This document shows, piece after piece, positions 61,948-64,000 of a stretch of DNA of 64,000 nucleotides. Origin of the DNA: Chromobacterium sphagni (lineage in GTDB: Bacteria > Pseudomonadota > Gammaproteobacteria > Burkholderiales > Chromobacteriaceae); assembly GCF_001855555.1 (NCBI RefSeq), contig NZ_MKCT01000001.1:558001-622000 (forward strand). The letters are read 5' to 3'. The notes below the pieces were generated by a model. It saw only the letters and a list, made by a program, of their open reading frames with translations, was not told the DNA's origin and ran no database searches. The translations under genes were made by a program, and so were the position numbers. Each line of letters starts with the position of its first letter. Position 1 is the first letter of the stretch.

Positions 61948-62706
61948 ATGCTGTTATTGAAACTACTGCTGGTGCCGACGCTGATCTGGCTGATCAGCGC
62001 CGCCGCCAAAAAATGGGGTCCGGCGGTGGCGGGCGCCCTGGCCGGCTTTCCGGTGATCACCGGCTCGATCCTGCTGATCCTGGCGCTGGAGCACGGCCCG
62101 GCCTTCGCCCAGCGCGCCGCGTTGGCCGCGGCGCTGGGCACCAGCACCAATATCGCCTTCGGCATCGCCTACAGCTGGGCGGCGCTGCGCTGGCGCTGGC
62201 CGGCGTGCCTGGCCTTGGGCTTGGCCGGCTACGCCGCCGCCGTCGGCCTGAGCCAGCTGGCCGGGCTGTCGCCCGGGCAGGGCGCGCTGCTGGGCCTGGC
62301 TTTCCTGCCCGCCGCCGGCTATCTGTTTCCCAAGCCGCCGCCTCCCGATCCCGGCGCCGTGCTGCGCGAGGCCGGCATGGCGCCGCGGATGCTGGCCGGC
62401 GCGGCGCTGGTACTGTTGATCACCAGCGTGTCCGCCAGCCTGGGTCCGGCCTTGAGCGGCCTGCTGGCGGTGTTTCCGGTATTGGGCAGCGTGCTGGCGG
62501 TATTCAGCCAGCAGAGCGCCGGCAGCGCCGCCACGGTGCGGCTGCTGCGCGGCATGGTGCAGGGTTTCTACGCCTTTGTCGCCTTCTGCCTAAGCCTGGC
62601 CTGGGCGCTGCCCGGGATGGCGCTGGCACCGGCCTTTCTATTCGCCTTGCTGCTGGCGGCTCTGGTGCAGGCGGCGGTGCTGTGGCGCAGCCGGCATCGC
62701 CATTAG
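61948..62706 (+). CDS. Membrane protein of unknown function with two repeated halves
   Basis: A 252-residue protein with about eight hydrophobic segments. The two halves share a pattern: GALAGFPVITGSILLILAL near residue 30 and SGLLAVFPVLGSVLAVFS near residue 172, each after a polar loop. This suggests an inverted or tandem duplication as in small transporters. I do not recognise the family. It starts 9 bp after the DUF2804 stop. Confidence 0.7.
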   Translation: MLLLKLLLVPTLIWLISAAAKKWGPAVAGALAGFPVITGSILLILALEHGPAFAQRAALAAALGTSTNIAFGIAYSWAALRWRWPACLALGLAGYAAAVGLSQLAGLSPGQGALLGLAFLPAAGYLFPKPPPPDPGAVLREAGMAPRMLAGAALVLLITSVSASLGPALSGLLAVFPVLGSVLAVFSQQSAGSAATVRLLRGMVQGFYAFVAFCLSLAWALPGMALAPAFLFALLLAALVQAAVLWRSRHRH

Positions 62707-62765
62707 CCCCCCCGGCCGCCGGCGCCATGACTGAAGCCATGCTTGGCGTTCGGCGCTCCGGAATG

Positions 62766-62799
62766 AAAAATGCCGCCCGTCTGCGACAGGCGGACGGCA
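62766..62799 (-). terminator. Terminator of the acetate transporter gene
   Basis: On the minus strand TGCCGTCCGCCTG / CAGACGGGCGGCA (with a mismatch) is followed by TTTTTC. It lies 24 bp past the stop. Confidence 0.75.
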
Positions 62800-62822
62800 G
62801 CGCTTGGCGCCGACGGATGCGT

Positions 62823-63383
62823 TCAGCGCGCGCCGATCGGCAGCACGCTTCGACCGTATTGCTCGTTGATCACGGTGGCCATCGCCAGATACACAGCGCT
62901 GGCGCCGCACACGATGCCCTCAAAGCCGGCGATGACGCCGATGGCGGCGCTGCCGGTGAAGTCGCGCGCCGCCAGCAGGAAGAACAGCACGGTCAGCGAG
63001 GCGAAAACAAATTGCTTCATGCGCGGATAGTTGACGGTGCCCGCCAGCATGAACAAGGTGAACACGCCCCACAGCAGCAGATACCAGGCCATATAGCCTG
63101 GCGGGGTGGCGTCGGCCAGGCCCAGCTTGGGCAGCACCAGCAGCAGCACCAGGCTCAGCCAGAACAGGCCGTAGGACAGGAAGGCGGTGACGCCGAAGGT
63201 GTTGCCGCGGCGGAATTCCATGACGCCGGCGACGAGTTGCGCCAGGCCGCCGTAGCACAGGCCCATCGCCAGCACCATGGCGCTGAGCGGGAAAAAGCCG
63301 GCGTTGTGGATATTCAAGAGTATGGTGGTCATGCCGAAGCCCATCAGGCCCAGCGGCGCCGGGTTGGCCAGTTTTTCGTTCAC
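62823..63383 (-). CDS. Acetate/succinate transporter, SatP/YaaH (GPR1/FUN34) family
   Basis: A 186-residue inner-membrane protein with six transmembrane helices. The hallmark NPAPLGLMGFGMTTILLN is at the N-terminus, followed by GGLAQLVAGVMEFRRGNTFG and SYGLFWLSLVLL. Family members carry acetate or succinate with protons. The gene is monocistronic with its own terminator. The start is the ATG at 63381-63383. Confidence 0.9.
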   Translation of the reverse strand: MNEKLANPAPLGLMGFGMTTILLNIHNAGFFPLSAMVLAMGLCYGGLAQLVAGVMEFRRGNTFGVTAFLSYGLFWLSLVLLLVLPKLGLADATPPGYMAWYLLLWGVFTLFMLAGTVNYPRMKQFVFASLTVLFFLLAARDFTGSAAIGVIAGFEGIVCGASAVYLAMATVINEQYGRSVLPIGAR

Positions 63384-63720
63384 GAAAGCGCTCCAGATAA
63401 GCGGTCATTAATATTAGGGAGGCGCGATTCTAGGCAAGCCCGCCCTCCCCGGCAAGCACCTGGATCAAACCTTGCGCCCGGCAGCGCGCCGCCCCGGCGG
63501 CGGCGCTCTTGAAAAGAGCCGGCCGCCACTCCAGTTATTTCCGTCGCCAATGCCGCAAATTCCACCCCGGCGGGGGCAACTGGTGATAGCATGCCGCGCG
63601 GACTGGAGCAAAACCTCTAGAGCGCATTGAGCTGCGTTTTCCTACCCGTCATGGCGGCGATGCGGGAAAATACAGCTGAATACGTTCCATTTCCGTCATC
63701 TGCACAGGAAAACCACAAGC
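63384..63720. other. Intergenic region between divergent genes
   Basis: About 340 bases upstream of both the acetate transporter and the carbonic anhydrase genes. A GC-rich stretch at 63475-63530 (GCGCGCCGCCCCGGCGGCGGCGC) forms short hairpins. No gene or clear terminator is seen; it presumably holds both promoters. Confidence 0.4.
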
Positions 63721-64000
63721 ATGGACCGACTGAATACCCTGCTCGACCACAACCGCGCCTTTGTCGAAAGCCGCGAATACGAGCAATACAAGACCGACAA
63801 GTTTCCCGGCAAGGGCTTGGCGGTGCTGGCCTGCATGGACGCCCGCTTGGTGGAATTGCTGCCCAAGGCGATGGGCCTGAAGAACGGCGACGCCAAGCTG
63901 ATCAAGAACGCCGGTGCGCTGATCACCCACCCCTGGGGCTCAGTGATGCGCAGCCTGATCGTCGCCGTGTACGAGCTGCGCGCCGACGAGATCTGCGTGG
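63721..64000 (+). CDS. Beta-carbonic anhydrase, partial (3' end beyond the window)
   Basis: The ATG at 63721 follows AGGAAAA at 63708-63714. The 93 visible residues include LAVLACMDARLVELLPKAMG, where Cys and Asp-Arg-like residues (C-x-D-x-R) form the first zinc site, and DAKLIKNAGALITHP, typical of the small beta-carbonic anhydrases. The second metal-binding H-x-x-C block should lie near or beyond the window edge. It would interconvert CO2 and bicarbonate. Confidence 0.85.
   Translation, partial: MDRLNTLLDHNRAFVESREYEQYKTDKFPGKGLAVLACMDARLVELLPKAMGLKNGDAKLIKNAGALITHPWGSVMRSLIVAVYELRADEICV

Overview
The window looks like chromosome from a GC-rich betaproteobacterium of the Neisseriales, most likely Chromobacterium or a close relative (inference). 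Pointers are the overall GC richness, the E3 with an N-terminal lipoyl domain (as in neisserial P64k), a chitin/GlcNAc utilisation locus with a secreted LPMO, and dispersed REP-like palindromes. I see no prophage and no CRISPR. About 54 protein genes and one RNA gene (rnpB) are supported.

Layout. 1-3661: start of a leftward gene, then a four-gene operon (HTH regulator, VUT-family transporter, TrpE-like chorismate enzyme, unknown protein) in which every junction is an ATGA overlap. 3667-9534: GNAT-AmpD fusion, hemerythrin protein, transaldolase, phoR-phoB with an upstream Pho box, Lrp-type regulator. 9604-19563: gapA, then the GlcNAc/chitin locus nagR-nagA-SIS deaminase-(IIA/HPr-EI)-nagE. It faces a chitin-active LPMO gene, and an 11-bp iterated operator candidate lies between them. 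The multiphosphoryl carrier gene is split by a frameshift. 19623-27373: EamA exporter, a TolQ without TolR, a TsaC-like protein, purD, purH, dusB-fis, rnpB with enlarged P12/P13 regions.

27478-41120: a GGDEF-EAL protein; a MarR/Cys-hydrolase-like/FUSC operon; a two-component set with a BetR-type response regulator and a periplasmic companion; a four-gene AaeAB-like tripartite efflux operon. 41285-48593: tamB-tamA and a diguanylate cyclase.

48675-52650 is the accessory part. It holds a BRO-N-like gene coupled to a 35-codon ORF, a strongly AT-rich gene with a histidine-kinase-type ATPase flanked by STAS-like domains, and a REP-associated (RAYT) transposase with its own REP pair. About 200-bp inverted hairpin repeats bracket the ATPase gene and the transposase. 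This is the best place to look for an undescribed module.

52687-64000: pyruvate dehydrogenase aceE-aceF-lpdA with a REP pair between aceF and lpdA, an M48 protease with TPR-like tail, a DUF2804 protein, a duplicated-fold membrane protein, a SatP-type acetate transporter, and the start of a beta-carbonic-anhydrase gene cut by the window end.
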